From Stenopsyche tienmushanensis (Eukaryota > Arthropoda > Insecta > Trichoptera > Stenopsychidae), in contig WACJ01000116.1 of the NCBI GenBank assembly GCA_008973525.1, forward strand, positions 1 to 64,000: 64,000 nucleotides of DNA, in the 5' to 3' direction. The first letter of the stretch is position 1. Each line of letters begins with the position of its first letter. Both the position numbers and the translations under genes were made by a program. The notes below the pieces were generated by a model, which was not told the DNA's origin, made no database searches, and was given only the letters and a program-made list of their open reading frames with translations. Shown piece after piece: positions 45,333-58,125 of this stretch.

Positions 45333-45990
45333 TTAAGGGACGTTTCTACCTTGTTAGACTTTAAAGCGATCGATTTTTTAACATTTTTTTTGCAAAAAGT
45401 ATTAAATATAGAGTATCGATATTTAGTATATTCACTAGGCGATCTTTATTGAACAAAAACATATTTTTTAATGTTTGACAAAGTATGATAATGGGAGTGG
45501 ATGGAGCCACATATATCGGTGCGCGAGCGATGACATTCTTCATCATGGAAGTTTTAAATCCTGAACAAGTGATTTGCAGCAAATAAATTAAACATATTTT
45601 TATTTAATATAATATTTTGTATAACTTGAACTACAATTAAAAAGAAATATTAATAAATAAAAAAACTGTAAGCAATCAAAAAAAAGTTTCTGTTTTTACT
45701 AACAATTTTTGTAGTTTTTTGTTTATTAAATTAACACTTTTGAATATTTTTGGATAATTGTAGTTTATACGACGAAGACGTTTATTGTACATGTTTTTGC
45801 CAAATTTCATAAAGAATTCTCATCTAGGGCGTGTGGGAGAACTTCCATAAGGTAGGAAAAAGTGTTTCGAGAAACACGCGTTTAAAATTTCACCTCTCCT
45901 CAGTTTCTCGGAGCGCAGCTTCTCCTCGTTGACTTATAACTTAGCCAATTACATTTATATCGACTCTTCTTGTTCTTCTCTCTTCTTACA
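45333..45990 (+). mobile_element. TTAA MITE family B, forward copy
   Basis: Begins TTAA then GGGACGTTTCTACCTTGTT, as at 58126. It continues through 'GATGACATTCTTCATCATGG' and 'TCATCTAGGGCGTGTGGGAG' to about 45965, where the far TIR is lost. Confidence 0.8.
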
Positions 45991-45994
45991 AATC

Positions 45995-48350
45995 CCAGAA
46001 TTGTTTGCAAATCTTGTAGCAAGATAACCAATGTACCAATGTAGACATATGTCTTTAAAGAGTTATTTTAAAATCAATATGAAGTAATGTAATTAAATTT
46101 TAAATGTTAACCATATTTCTAGTTGTTTTATTTAAATTATATACTAAGATAATAATTTTTATATGCAATTCCATCGATTCAGAATTTCTCGAGTATTTAA
46201 GAAATGAAATCGGGAATTTTCATTTCTCGAGAGATGGAAATCGTCAAAAAATCATAATCCCTACCTAATCCATATAATGTTTGAAATATTTGTCGTTTGA
46301 GAAATACAAACTGTAGATATATTTTTGAAAGCTTTGCTACTTTATATATTATCAATTTTTCTCTTCAATTTCCTATTGGATGAATCCTTTCGTTAAACCT
46401 TATGGAAAAACGCCGACCAATTTTATCACAGTGAGTTAATAATTATTGATGATTCTTGCTATATTGTGTATCAAAGGTTAATCATTTATTTTTTTGCACA
46501 ATAATATACGATAATTTTCCAAAATGTTGATTTTTAGATATATATTTTTGACTTTATTTTAGCTAATTTTTGCTACAAAAATAATGAAATTAACAAAATC
46601 AACGAAATACTGTATATTTGAACTATATATTTTTTAATGTGTTTTACAGGATGTGGCAGGGAAACTGCCCTATTTTAAAAATGAATAACACAAACAGTAA
46701 AAGAGATATCAGAATAATTATATTTTCCATGTTATAAAGAGATATTTTAAGACAGTCCACTGTATTATCGTTAACTAAAGCTACATGAGGAAAAACGTTA
46801 GGGGCACTCCACCTCTCTCTAAATAACAGATAGTGATTGTGCTAAAATATTTTTTACTGGCTTTTAAGTGCTGAAAAGTAAGTACTGAGAAGTAAGTAGC
46901 AATTATTCTAAGATGATTAATTATCAAATTTCACAACAGACAAAATGAAAATGTCTTAAAAACAATAACTCAATTTAATTTTTAATATAAACAGTAAAGA
47001 ATTTACATTTCTATAGTTGCCCATATCGATATTTTTTATGAAAATTGATCCTCAATGTTAACACGTATAAATTACATTCAATTTTAGCGTGGGTGATTTC
47101 ATCCCTCATTACAAAGAGCTTGTGTAAATCATCCGAGACAGTCTTTGAGCTCCACAGATTTAATCTAATTAAAAACTCGGTGTACTCGAGCATTTTTAAA
47201 TAATTAAATAACCTTAATACCCCATCCCCTATTCTCTTTGCTACTATCAAATTCTGCTTTTAATGTACTGAATTTTCAGACGAATCAAAATAGCCATCAT
47301 TCCCATTGAGAAAAAAATGTCTGGCTCAGCATGAGAACGACAAGTGGTCCGTTACTCAGGAGGTGGTCCATTAGCAATGAAGAACCTTAAGTGCTATTTC
47401 TTATATAATATTGTATCATATTCCATGTAATAAAGTAATATAGAGACCCATGGTATTTGTTCAAATATCACACCAGTTGACGCTTTCGCATTATTCTATT
47501 AATTTTAGACGTTATGCATTTACAAATTTCTCTGGAAATAAGGTTTTGCAGTATTAATTAAAGTATTAAAAGCATATAAGCTAGTTAATGATGTATAGGA
47601 CGAAATGGATTTTGGAGCATACAATCTTCTCTTAATCGAAATAACCATTAAATAATTGAAAATGTTATAGAATTTTGTATTAAAAATGTTCCGTTTTGGG
47701 GTCAAAAGAAAGCTCCAGATTATTATGGTTTGAGCTTACAATGTATTAAAGCTTTTATGGACAAAATCCTTTTTCTCTTCACTTATTCCCTAACTCGATT
47801 ATTTTCTGCGCATACTCGTCATAAAATTTATTTTCACTATAAATTCACATGCGAAACGAAATTCAATGAAGTCAAATAACGCAATTTCCTTAAAAGGAAA
47901 TTTGTCTTTCCTTCTATATCTTTTGATGTACGTTTACATATTATGAATGTATATTTTTCATTGAAGTAAGAAAGTGTTTTGAATCTCGATTCTACCATAT
48001 TAAAATCTGATGAAACGCCACACAAAAATTTTCAATTAAGAAACCAATTTCATTCGTATCGATCGTATATTTCAGACTTATTTTTTAAATATTAAATTAA
48101 ACATGGAATTTATGCTTGTATCGAAATAAAAGTTAAGACACATAATATTAATTAATTGTATTTGGCATAACATAGAAGGGACCAGAGAATAGATTGCTAC
48201 CAAAAAAACGATCAAAATTGATACAGTATAACTTCCTTGATTTTCAATTAAAAATTTGGGATGTCTGGGATTGACTTGCAGAATAGGGGATTTTCTTGTT
48301 AATGTTTATGTTTCTGGTTAATTGATTGCAATAAATTTTTATTGAGATCG
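45995..48350. other. No recognisable gene
   Basis: AT-rich. Minus ORFs (47011-47250, 47520-47705, 47837-48025) carry no family motif or clear splice borders. Confidence 0.3.
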
Positions 48351-48355
48351 TTTCA

Positions 48356-49626
48356 TTAAGGAGGGGGGGAGGGGCAAACCCTTTACAACGTTAAAAAAAT
48401 TAATTATTTTTAAATTACGTATTTCGAAAGTATAATATATTGAGAGTATACTATAAAAGAGAAAAATCAGAATATGAAATATAATTAAAGTTATAACGGG
48501 TAATCAGGAGCACGCTGAAACCGCTGTGAACTAGGGAATCACGTCAGGTAGGAGCGCTTGAAGTTGAGCAACATTTCTTTCATAAAACATTTGTTTAAAT
48601 CTTTTATATCCTTAGTTTTATTATAGGAGATATTTCTAAAAATATTTTAAGCAAAATTATCGATATATTGCATTTATATATAAAGTAGCTCGAAGTTGCT
48701 CGAAGTCAAATTTAGCTCGATAGTGAGTCGTGTGAGTTTGAATCTTCGAAGCAAAAATGTCAAAATATCTTAATATAGGAACGAAAAGTAGAAAAGTTCA
48801 AAGAATTAAAAAAGAGACATTATCATGGGAACCCGACTGGAGTCAAAAGCTGGTGCAAATGGCAGAAAACCATTGCTTTCAAAATTATCCAAAGCTTGAA
48901 GATCTGCCTCCATTTCTTAGCCAAGAGATAAAACAGCATCTCTTACCAATTTATACAGATTTGTCCAGGGATGAATTACTTCAAAGATGCTTGGGTGGCC
49001 ATACCCAAAATGCTAATGAATGTTTTAACTCGACGGTTTGGCGACTGACTCCAAAGCACCTGCATTCTAACGTAAAAATTATTGAAATATTAACATACAT
49101 TGCTACTGGGATATTTAATAAGGACTACGGCTTCATTTTGAAGATAATGAATACATTAAATATATTTATTGGCACCTATTGTAAAGTCTTCACTGAAAAT
49201 ACCGATAAAGCGCGAGTAGCGAGGTAGAAGCGTAAGAGTTTTTCTAAGACAAAAGCAGCTCGAATAGCCCGAAAACAACAGTTAATCGAAGATAATCAAC
49301 TTTTTGAGAAAGCTGAAGATCTATTATATGCATCTGGAATCATTGTTTAATCAGTAAATCATTAAAATTGATAGCTTTATCGCATTAAAATTTTAAACGA
49401 GATTATCTCGAAACTGAATTTTCAAAATGTTCGCCAGTTGTAGCTTAAAAAGTTATTGCTCGATCTTACTGAAATTTTGGGATATTTCTCACTATAATAT
49501 TATCTAGTAAACTAAGCTAAAGTTTTAAGGTTTTCATACGTAAGATACAATTATTTTATCACCATTAAAAAATCATGAATAACGACTCATGTGACATCAA
49601 GTGTCTAAAAGGATTGCCCCCCTTAA
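48356..49626 (+). mobile_element. TTAA-ended transposon (Mutator/Kolobok-like), copy 2
   Basis: The left end is TTAA at 48356-48359 followed by GGAGGGGGGGAGGGGCAAAC. The right end reads GGATTGCCCCCC then TTAA (49623-49626), so the inverted ends align as GG...GGGCAAWCC. The 1271-bp copy contains one frame (48757-49350). TTAA duplication with GC-rich ends fits Kolobok or piggyBac, while the protein motif points to the group usually called Mutator-like. Confidence 0.6.
48757..49350 (+). pseudogene. Putative transposase C-terminal ORF, copy 2
   Basis: It is open for 156 codons (48757-49227), then after a TAG at 49225-49227 it stays in frame for another 40 codons to TAA at 49348. Total length equals copy 1 (594 nt). 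Motifs: 'SWEPDWSQKLVQMAENHCF', 'LSRDELLQRCLGGHTQNANE', 'IWRLTPKHLHS'-type text, then 'ARIARKQQLIEDNQLFEKAE' and 'DLLYASGIIV'. Lys-rich just after the stop. The catalytic region is missing. The start ATG follows GAAGCAAAA in both copies. Confidence 0.6.
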
Positions 49627-49629
49627 GTT

Positions 49630-51300
49630 TAAATAATGCAAATTGATGATTTCTTTCACATTTTGTCACATACACAAATGATCCTTTATAAAAAAGGCAG
49701 GTTTAAACGTCGAAATGATAGTATTTTTTCAACAGTCATTATTTTTTGCATTCAAAACCATCATACATTATTCAAATCTCGCCCCAAGCTATAATCTGTG
49801 GAATACATGAATGAATTTTCTGTCTTGATAACAAGAAATTGTACGTTTCATCCGCTGTTCTATGATGATTGTAGATCATTTAAATGGTGTTCAAACATCT
49901 TTTCTATTCATGTTGTCAAATAGTTTTAAACGCTCATAATAAGATAATATTTCCTTTTTAATTACGAAAATTGATCTGGGAATCGCACTGCAAATAATCC
50001 TGATGATATCAAAACTTATCTTCTATATTATATTATATGAAGTAAAACTAATTTATGGAAATGGTATTGCAATATGCAGAGTGCATTGTGGTAATTTTCA
50101 GTCATGTAATATATACGGTCATTAATTCATAATTTTATTGTCAAATAGCATATGTTCATTATATTGTATTTATTTTCAAAATAAATACATATGGCATGTG
50201 GAACTCTTTTATATGCATAGGCCAAGTTGAATACAATGAAGTCACCCTGAAACCACGTAGGACAGCAGGGTTCAGTTATTGGATGGTTCGTCCATAAAAA
50301 AGGTATTCAAAAGCATAGGGTAATAAAATTCAGGTACCTAATAAATATTTCGTATTTAATACGATGGTAAACGAACGATGAATTTTTGAGCTTGGGTTAG
50401 AAAAATTTCTATCTGCTTTAAATATGATTTAATTCAATAAAAGTACGTAAAATTTTAACATTCAGCAATACAAAAATAATCGCAAAAAACTTCCAGTTGC
50501 GATTTATTCACAGACAAAATGTTACACAGAAGCTCTCTGACAAAGGATTTAAATTCACAGTATGGATTTTCAACGCAGTCATTTGCATGGACTTTTTCCG
50601 ACACAATGGAAAGTATCAAAGATACTATTCATCCCTAAGCCCACAAAAGACACCCAATATTAAATGGCGCAGAACTCACTTCCAATAGTTTCCATAGTCT
50701 TTGAGAATTTACTGTTGAAAGATGCCTTTAATCGAAGAATATCGAAGGTTTTGTGATAAGTTATTTTAGTAGTAGCTGTATAGATCTTATAGATATAGAA
50801 TGTACAGATCTTACCAAATCTCCCTGACTTTATCCTTTTAATGGTTTTACAGAATTTAACATTTAAAAAAAGTTCGAGATCATTGTGTCAGATATCATAG
50901 AGCCAATAAAATAGGCCTAGTCAGGCCTAAATATTTTTTTCATAGGATTTTACAAGATATTTCTTCATGTTTCATAAAGAAATTTTGATTCTTTCGCTCC
51001 ATAAAATAATTTATGATATATCTTACGCTGACCTGCATTTTTATCTGCGTTGTAAAAAATCCTTTTTTGCATCGTATGTTTGGGGGAAATTTGTATTTTT
51101 TCATTTACCTGTGCTGCAGAAAATGTTTTCGAACTATATGTCTGTAAAAATCAAATCAGTATACTTCGTACGATAGTTTTTTTACGTATTTCATTGACTG
51201 AAAGAAATTAAACCTTTCATTCACAGCAGATATCACAACGAGTGTAAGATTAAGAAAAAGGACCCGTAGTAATAAGAGAAATATATTATATAATACTTGG
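49630..51300. other. No recognisable gene
   Basis: AT-rich; the ORFs at 50497-50688 and 50967-51176 have no family motif. Confidence 0.3.
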
Positions 51301-51314
51301 CTTAATACTTTGAC

Positions 51315-51365
51315 GGACACGTCTGCATTACGCATCAATTTTAGTATGAAAATGCAGACGTGTCC
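51315..51365. repeat. Perfect 15-bp hairpin
   Basis: GGACACGTCTGCATT at 51315-51329 pairs with AATGCAGACGTGTCC at 51351-51365 over a 21-base loop. TTGACACGTTGG-like text extends the right side. It may be the end of a short foldback element. Confidence 0.8.
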
Positions 51366-51615
51366 ACCAACGTGTCAATGATACTAAAACATCAAGCCGG
51401 ATAGACAAGAGCCTAAGTATCCTAATCCATAATAAGCCTAAGAATCTTAAGGACAATCAGTTGAATAGTTTTGTATATCTTATGATCAGTTTAAATAAAC
51501 CGTTTTATCAAAAGAAGTTAATATGTGTAGTTATTGTGTCTAATAATAAATTATTAGATAAAAGCGATACATATGACTTGATTACTAAAATTTTAACGAG
51601 TACGGTAGGATGATC

Positions 51616-52595
51616 CAGTGGCGTAGCTAGGTAACCAAGGGCCCTGGGGCAAATTAAAAAATGGGGCCCCACTGCTATGTAAACTGATTAGGTTTTATCA
51701 AATAAAAATATGAAATATACAAATACTTTAAAAATGCTAAGCTACTTAACGCTTTCGCGCACGCACATCGTCAATCCCTTCGTCGCTGCAGCACTTGAGT
51801 GCAAATAAACCTCGCTCAACCTAAACCTCGCGCCGGATTAGTCCTATGCCTACCGCGCTCCCAGACACAAAAACAAACCATTTACAAAACATGGATCCAA
51901 AACATAGAGGAAGGTTATTTGACAACGAACCTAGAGGAACCAAAATTGATGCCAGTGTACTTAAATTGACGAATCCATTTCTCCACAAAGGTCACAAGTG
52001 CTTTCGACTCCCATTACTCTAATACAGAATGATTGACCTTTCATTTTGTGTATTAGCGATGGTTTAAATAGTTTTATTATTAAAAAAATACAATGGTTGA
52101 AAATCACTGAAAAGTGTAAAGAATACATTAAAAAAACGTGTAGATCGATTTACTGGATGATAAATGTTTCGACGGCAATAAAAGTTCGGTCTTATCATTG
52201 GAATGTTATCACCAAAAACGATTAGTGAAGTGAAGAGAATAACTGACTCATTGTGTGTTCTGGCGATGGCTTAAGCACTAATACGTATTCATGAATGTCA
52301 TCGGCAATCGGATTCACGGAAACGAGCTAAAATGACGATGCTCTTTTTTGTGATTGACAACACTGCCAACCTACAGAAAGAATTTAGGGGAATTCCCTAG
52401 GCATAACGTATGAATTTCTCTCAACTGAGTTGTCATGATTAAAGTGGGGTTGCAACCTGTCAAATTTATTTTTAAAATGGGAGAAATTTCCAAAAGTTCA
52501 GTTCGATCGAGATTTCTGGTAAGGACTCGAGGGCCCCCTGAGCTTGAGGGCCCCGGGGCACTGCCCCGCCTAGCCCCTTGGTAGCTACGCCACTG
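51616..52595. mobile_element. hAT-type non-autonomous element with TIR and 8-bp duplication
   Basis: The left end CAGTGGCGTAGCTAGG and right end CTACGCCACTG are inverse. GGATGATC is duplicated at 51608-51615 and 52596-52603. CAGTGGCGTAGC-type ends with GGGGCCC subterminal repeats are a known hAT style. At 980 bp there is no transposase frame. It is inserted in the tail of an older piggyBac-like repeat. Confidence 0.92.
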
Positions 52596-52736
52596 GGATG
52601 ATCGCGTATTTGCGAGCGAATTCATTAAAAAAGCGCACTATTGTACGTTGAGCTCGAAGATAAACAGAAATGTTGTGGGCGAGGAGAGTGTTAAACTGAT
52701 TATCCATAGGCCCTCCGCAACGCTTGTCTACCCGGC
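52596..52736 (-). mobile_element. piggyBac-like repeat tail split by the hAT
   Basis: 'GCGTATTTGCGAGCGAATTC' here plus 'GAGTACGGTAGGATGATC' just left of the hAT (51597-51615) match, in reverse, the tails at 4200-4225 and 52875-52912. Removing the hAT and one GGATGATC restores continuity. The remainder to about 52670 matches the family interior weakly. Confidence 0.55.
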
Positions 52737-52912
52737 TTAACCCTTTGAGTAGTGAGCTAATTTAAAATCTTCATAGTCGTAGATGCTATATTTGCTTGTC
52801 CGCCACTTATCATCCGCAAAAATCCACTATCTATCAGAACCGCGTATGAAGCTTATATTTAACACTTTTTTCATGAATTTGCTCGCAAATATGCGATCAT
52901 CCCACTATCGGG
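52737..52912 (+). mobile_element. piggyBac-like MITE, short copy
   Basis: TTAA at 52737-52740, then CCCTTTGAGTAGTGAGCTAA. The tail 'GAATTTGCTCGCAAATATGC' ends near 52912. Most of the interior is deleted. Confidence 0.65.
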
Positions 52913-52914
52913 GG

Positions 52915-55010
52915 GACTATCTCATTCATCGAAATGATTGAAATAAAACTAAAAAATTAATACAACTTCTTTTTTTTTATTTTTATTTTAGAGGCAGAGT
53001 TTTTATTTTATTTATGGAGATGACTCCCTCCGGGCGTTCCGGGAAGTTTTCAAATGAAAATAATAAGAGCAAAATATAGATATTTTCTATAAAGGAAGCG
53101 CTTAAGGATACGTGCGCTCGTGTAGGTTTATTTTATTTTTAGAGAACATCTTCATCCTTTGCCCGAGCGAATTTGGCGCAAATGAATCGATTCGTCTGCC
53201 GGAAATTTATAAAAGCTCCGCCGTAAAGATGCAAAAAGCGCGTTAAAAAAATGGACTTACTCAATATCGGCGAACCCTTCTTAGTTGACATCGCGCAGCA
53301 TCGGAGATTAGCCACAGCATTTTGGCGTCAAGGATGTCCTGGAACTTTCTGAAGATTTTTTGCATTGCGAATTCACACCCATAATACAAACGAACCCAAT
53401 ATCAAGGCTTTTTTCACATATTTTTCACTGTGCATGGGAATTCACATATTTCAGATTGTCATGTGCACTATATCACTTCGAAAAACACACCATAACGATA
53501 TAATTTATAGCGAAAATATCGACGAAAATAATTGGAATTTATACAATATAATAATAAGATTTACAGCATTGAAATGTATTATCATCCAGTTCCTTCCGCC
53601 TTTTGTTCTATTGGGGCCTATCATATTTTATTTTGAATGTGGTTTATAATCTATACGAAATGTTGAAGGAAATCTCTTATCTACTTAAAAAAAATCCATT
53701 ATCAAAGCCAAATATAATCCATAGTATCTGAGAACGATCACAATGGAGGAGAGCAGAGAAGCGAGCTTTTGCTTATGTTCTGTTTATCGGTCTACGTATA
53801 AATCCATACAGTTTTTGTTAAGCATCACGCAAAAGGCCGCAATAAAGCCATCAAAGAGCTTTAAATAGCTGGATGGCAAAACGTCCATGGCAAAATTTTC
53901 TTCAATTCATACACTAATTCATCATGGGTATTTGTATCATGAAAATATTTTAAATGCTATAAATCACACGAATGTTTGCTTGATTCGCTCGACAGATTAA
54001 ATAGTTGTTACATATATCGCTATTTGGGTCTGCATCGTTCCTCATTAACTATTTAAATAATGTATCTGCCTCATCCTCATTAGGCCATATTAAATCATCT
54101 CTTATCTTTCGACATGTATATTTATCACAAGGCATATTTCCTTGTTAAACACCAGCAATTATGCCAACAAAGGAACCGTTATTTCCTTTTATCCATCCTC
54201 TGCCGTTCTATTCTTGGATGCTCGAAACCTTTTATTTAAAGAATATCGCTTTGAAATTTGTCTCAGGAGAATATTAATTCGACTGAAATGCGACCCCCCC
54301 TTCGATATCTGCCTCATTTTAATGAACAATTTCACGCGGAAAACAAAGGAGGGCCTCCTTTGGTGGGGAAAAACCGACACCGCCGGCGTGCAAAAATGCA
54401 TTAGGCTTATTACATACAAACTGTGGACACGAGTATTGAATTATTCCAGAACTCTGGTCTTTCTATCCTCTTTTCCTCCCGTTCTCTCTGGGAGCTGGTA
54501 GGCGTTTTGTTGGCCTACAATCCTAATATTGATTTCGCAAAACACCGGTTACATCTTTTATCGCAGAACTTCAGATATCTAAATAGAACGCCGAAATTGT
54601 GTTTTTTTATATATACTATTATATCGCAATAATATATTTTTATAGAACTAAATAGAGATCATTTTGTTATATTAATATATAAGTAGAATTTCTACTTCAT
54701 TGTGTAAATATGTGTAATTTAGACGTTCCATATGAAGATTCGGAATTTCAGTTAAATATCGACCGTGATTACAAATTTACTTTTTGAAATTGATTTCAAT
54801 TGTCTTTAAATATCGAGACATTATTGCTATTTATATTGTTTTCTATGACACACAATAGACACGAGGCAAATATTTCAGATTTGATGAGAGAATAACAAAA
54901 CAAACAACAGTTTGAGCACTTGCCTGTGACTTAGATAATGATAAAACACCATTCTTAAATCATGGTGAGCAAATAATACATCATTCTTTCTTCAAAACCA
55001 AAGGACGTCA
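52915..55010. other. No recognisable gene; GC-richer islands
   Basis: Less AT-rich islands at 53010-53350 and 54140-54560 carry no transposon similarity. ORFs over both (e.g. 54142-54501 plus, 54189-54419 minus) run on both strands and lack motifs, so they look non-coding. Confidence 0.3.
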
Positions 55011-55015
55011 TTATC

Positions 55016-55200
55016 AGAGCCGTAACGAGGGTGTGAAGCGCCCGTGGGAAGTACCTAACTTGCGCCCCCTCCACCTCTTCAATTTATTTTTTTAAAATTA
55101 AATAACACTAATATAAATGCAATATATTATTATAATGTATATTTTAAAATAATACACAAAGATAGCCCCAAAAGTACCCGACGTAATGTCTCAGTCTAAC
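55016..55200 (+). mobile_element. One end of a hAT-like element
   Basis: 'CAGAGCCGTAACGAGGGTG' followed by 'GCGCCCGTGGG' and 'TTGCGCCCCCTCC' resembles hAT ends of the CAG-x-GCCGTA-x-C type. No second end was found. Confidence 0.35.
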
Positions 55201-55228
55201 TAATATCAAATCCTAACGAGTATGTAAG

Positions 55229-55505
55229 TTAGCCACTGAGGGAGCTTCCGTGATCGTACAGATCATAGAAAATGCCGCAAAAGGCCTTAAATAGGGCAGA
55301 GTAGCCGCAAGATCTAAGTGTCCAACTGGTCCGCTTTTCGGACCGCTGACATGACGACGAATAAACACCTCGCAATCGGACGTCATATCCGAACATATCT
55401 ACAGAACGATTACGAACTCTCATTACAAAACGATATTGCCCGAAGAAGACTTATCGGATGGGTTCTTTAAATTTTACAATCGGTCAAAAGTATTGTTGTG
55501 TATAA
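55229..55505 (-). repeat. Repeat with short conserved ORF, copy 2
   Basis: Inverse of 17985-18265. The minus frame (55229-55423) reads 64 codons beginning 'MRVRNRSVDMFGYDVRLRGV', then 'CQRSEKRTSWTLRSCGYSAL', ending 'FYDLYDHGSSLSG'. Compared with copy 1 there is a 6-nt insertion that keeps frame. Function and class unknown. Confidence 0.55.
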
Positions 55506-55509
55506 CTGA

Positions 55510-56075
55510 ATCACATTGTCCTGCAATTGAAAATATGCGCGAGAGACTAAACAATTAAGAGGCAAGTTCGATTGAATCTTCAAATTATGAAATTTTACCA
55601 CATTTACTTTATTCAACAGATCTTTCTTTGATATATTTTTTTATCTTTTATGCCGATTGGGAGCACTCTTTAAGGAATGAATAGTTCCAAAATCAAAAAA
55701 GTAATCAATAAGTTCGAAATATATTGAGTCTAAATGTGCAGATTTTTATAAAAATATAATTAATATTTTAATTTCACATCGACAAAAGACTGTTAAAGCT
55801 AATAACGATTATTTTATTATAATAAAAACAATGTTAAAGTTATGGCGTTTAAATTCTCATCTAAAATATCCGAACGTTCATTTGGAACGCCTTAATATAA
55901 GCAATTTGCGACATAGAGCTCACATGTGAACCACTTTAACCACTTAACCACAGTAGTAATTGAATTGTATTATGAAATTTAAAAATCGCTTATCTGTTTA
56001 TACAGTAATATAATAATTAAAAATGGCAATCGACATTAATCACATTATGAAACAATTTAATCCTTTGATATATGG
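55510..56075. other. No recognisable gene
   Basis: AT-rich. Confidence 0.3.
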
Positions 56076-56083
56076 TCTTTGAT

Positions 56084-56296
56084 CCTTTGATTAGTGAGCT
56101 AATTTTAAATCTTCATAAACTTAGATATTATATTTGGATATCTGCCACTTATTATTCGTACAAATCCACTTGTCTCTCAGGACCGTCGCAGCGTGTATGA
56201 AGCTTGTATATACATTAATAAACACTGTCGATAGCACTAAATATTCGGTAATTTCTTCAAGTAAACATAAACAATACACTAGAAATCGATTTATTT
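56084..56296 (+). mobile_element. piggyBac-like MITE fragment, older subfamily
   Basis: 'CCTTTGATTAGTGAGCTAAT', 'CAAATCCACTTGTCTCTCAG' and 'CACTGTCGATAGCACTAAAT' match the start of the 21786 copy. Truncated after 'AGAAATCGATTTATT'; the leading TTAA is decayed. Confidence 0.65.
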
Positions 56297-56299
56297 GGC

Positions 56300-58120
56300 C
56301 TTTATCAAATTTAAAGCTTACTTTAACTGTGTAACAAATAATTATATTGTGGTAGAAATACATTTTAAAAATTGTATAACAAAGAAGAAAAATCATAGAA
56401 AGGAAGGAAGCTCTCAAGCAAACTATTTTAAAAAACTTAATTCACACAGATGTGAAACTAAAGTCTTCAAAAGAATTATTTATCGCCTTTTTGAAGCAAT
56501 GGCTTCGGGCATTTTTCGTTTAATATCGGCGAGGAAGTTCGAATGATACATCTGCAATTCTCAAGAGTGCAATAAAATGCACGAGAGTACTTTTAATGCA
56601 TTTCCAAAGCTATCAAATTCTAAAGCAGATGTTGCATTCTTGAAGCTTTAAAATAAAACGATGCTAACTTTGCGTATATCGATTACCAAGAGAGCACTTT
56701 TAATAGCGTTCAAATTGAAATAACTTAAAAAGGTTAGTTCCTAGTCTCTTATAATAAAAACTATGAAAGTATTCATATTTTCTATCTAAGTTAATTTATA
56801 AGCGATTGATAGATGATTCCTCTTCAAATAAAGTAATCTTAATTTTAACTAACTATTTTTATCTTTAGAAAAATAATTTTCGTCCAACGATGGTATCTCA
56901 AGGAGAAGAAATTTTTACACCCTTCTTTTAAGTAAATGTGCCTTAAATTTTTGAACATTGAGATACAAAATTTGCATTATGGTCGAACAAAAAAGTTTTT
57001 ACTGTCAAAACTTGCTAAAAGAAAGGTAATTTGAAAAGCTTGCACCCTCTACAATGTTTCTTACTTACTTTTACTTCAAGGAAAATGAGCATCTCTGTAT
57101 TTAGCTGCAAACTTATTCGAAATGAATGCTGCTATAGCGGGAAGCATTATCTTTGATTGAAAAATTCACGTTCTAATTATTGTTAAATTATACTTTATTT
57201 GAGCCGACACGGGTTCAGTCGTTTCGCGTTTATAAATTATATTTGCACAGGCTGAAAATAGCACATCTGGTAAAAAGGGTCGAAATTAAATCGTCCTTGT
57301 TGCTCTGAATAATTCCCGAGACACTGAAGAACCCCAATTGCATTTGCCGTTTCATTTAAGCTGTAATTTGGTAAGAAGTCACAGTTTTCAGGAAATTAAT
57401 GTACCACAGAGGTGGTGGCAAAACGTTTTTCTTCAGACGCAAATCCACCCTGTGTACTATTTAACGCATTTGTGCCTGATATCCCAAATATTTCTTCGTC
57501 TCGTTGAATCATATCCGTTAACGGAATGTAGGTAATATCCAAAGGATATTTGTATTAAATTCGAATCATATATAATAAGTAGAAGACATAGACGAAAAGA
57601 TGGTGAATTATTTTTCTACAATTTAACCAATTTCCAAAATATTTGATACGTGAAAACATCGAGCTATGACTAAAATAACTCAAATCAACTGATCACTCAA
57701 ATGTATTTTTAAATATAAGTTATGAGTCTATACTTGAACGAAATATTTATGTAGAATTATTTACAGAAAAAGATCTATTTTGACCAATTTATTTGAAAAA
57801 TTAAGTCTTAGGAACGACGTTAAATATTAGGGTGGGGTAAAGGGTTGCAATGGGGTCCACCAAAAAAAATTTTTCAAGAGGGGGTTCGTGAACTACATAA
57901 GTTTAAAAATTTATTGCTATTAAGTATTATTCCAAATTGGTACTAAAGTTATATAAAAATATATTAAAACATTGCATTGTTATATTTCATGGATACACAA
58001 TCGATGGACTTATCAGATGCTTAAATTTAATGTTTTTTCATAGGAAAAACAATATTTTAAAATACCCTTAAATTCTTATACTAGGGACACATTCGTAAAA
58101 CCAAAATCTCTAAAATCCAA
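56300..58120. other. No recognisable gene
   Basis: AT-rich. 57190-57540 is slightly GC-richer. 'TTAGGGTGGGGTAAAGGG' at 57828 may be a transposon edge without partner. Confidence 0.3.
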
Positions 58121-58125
58121 AAAAA

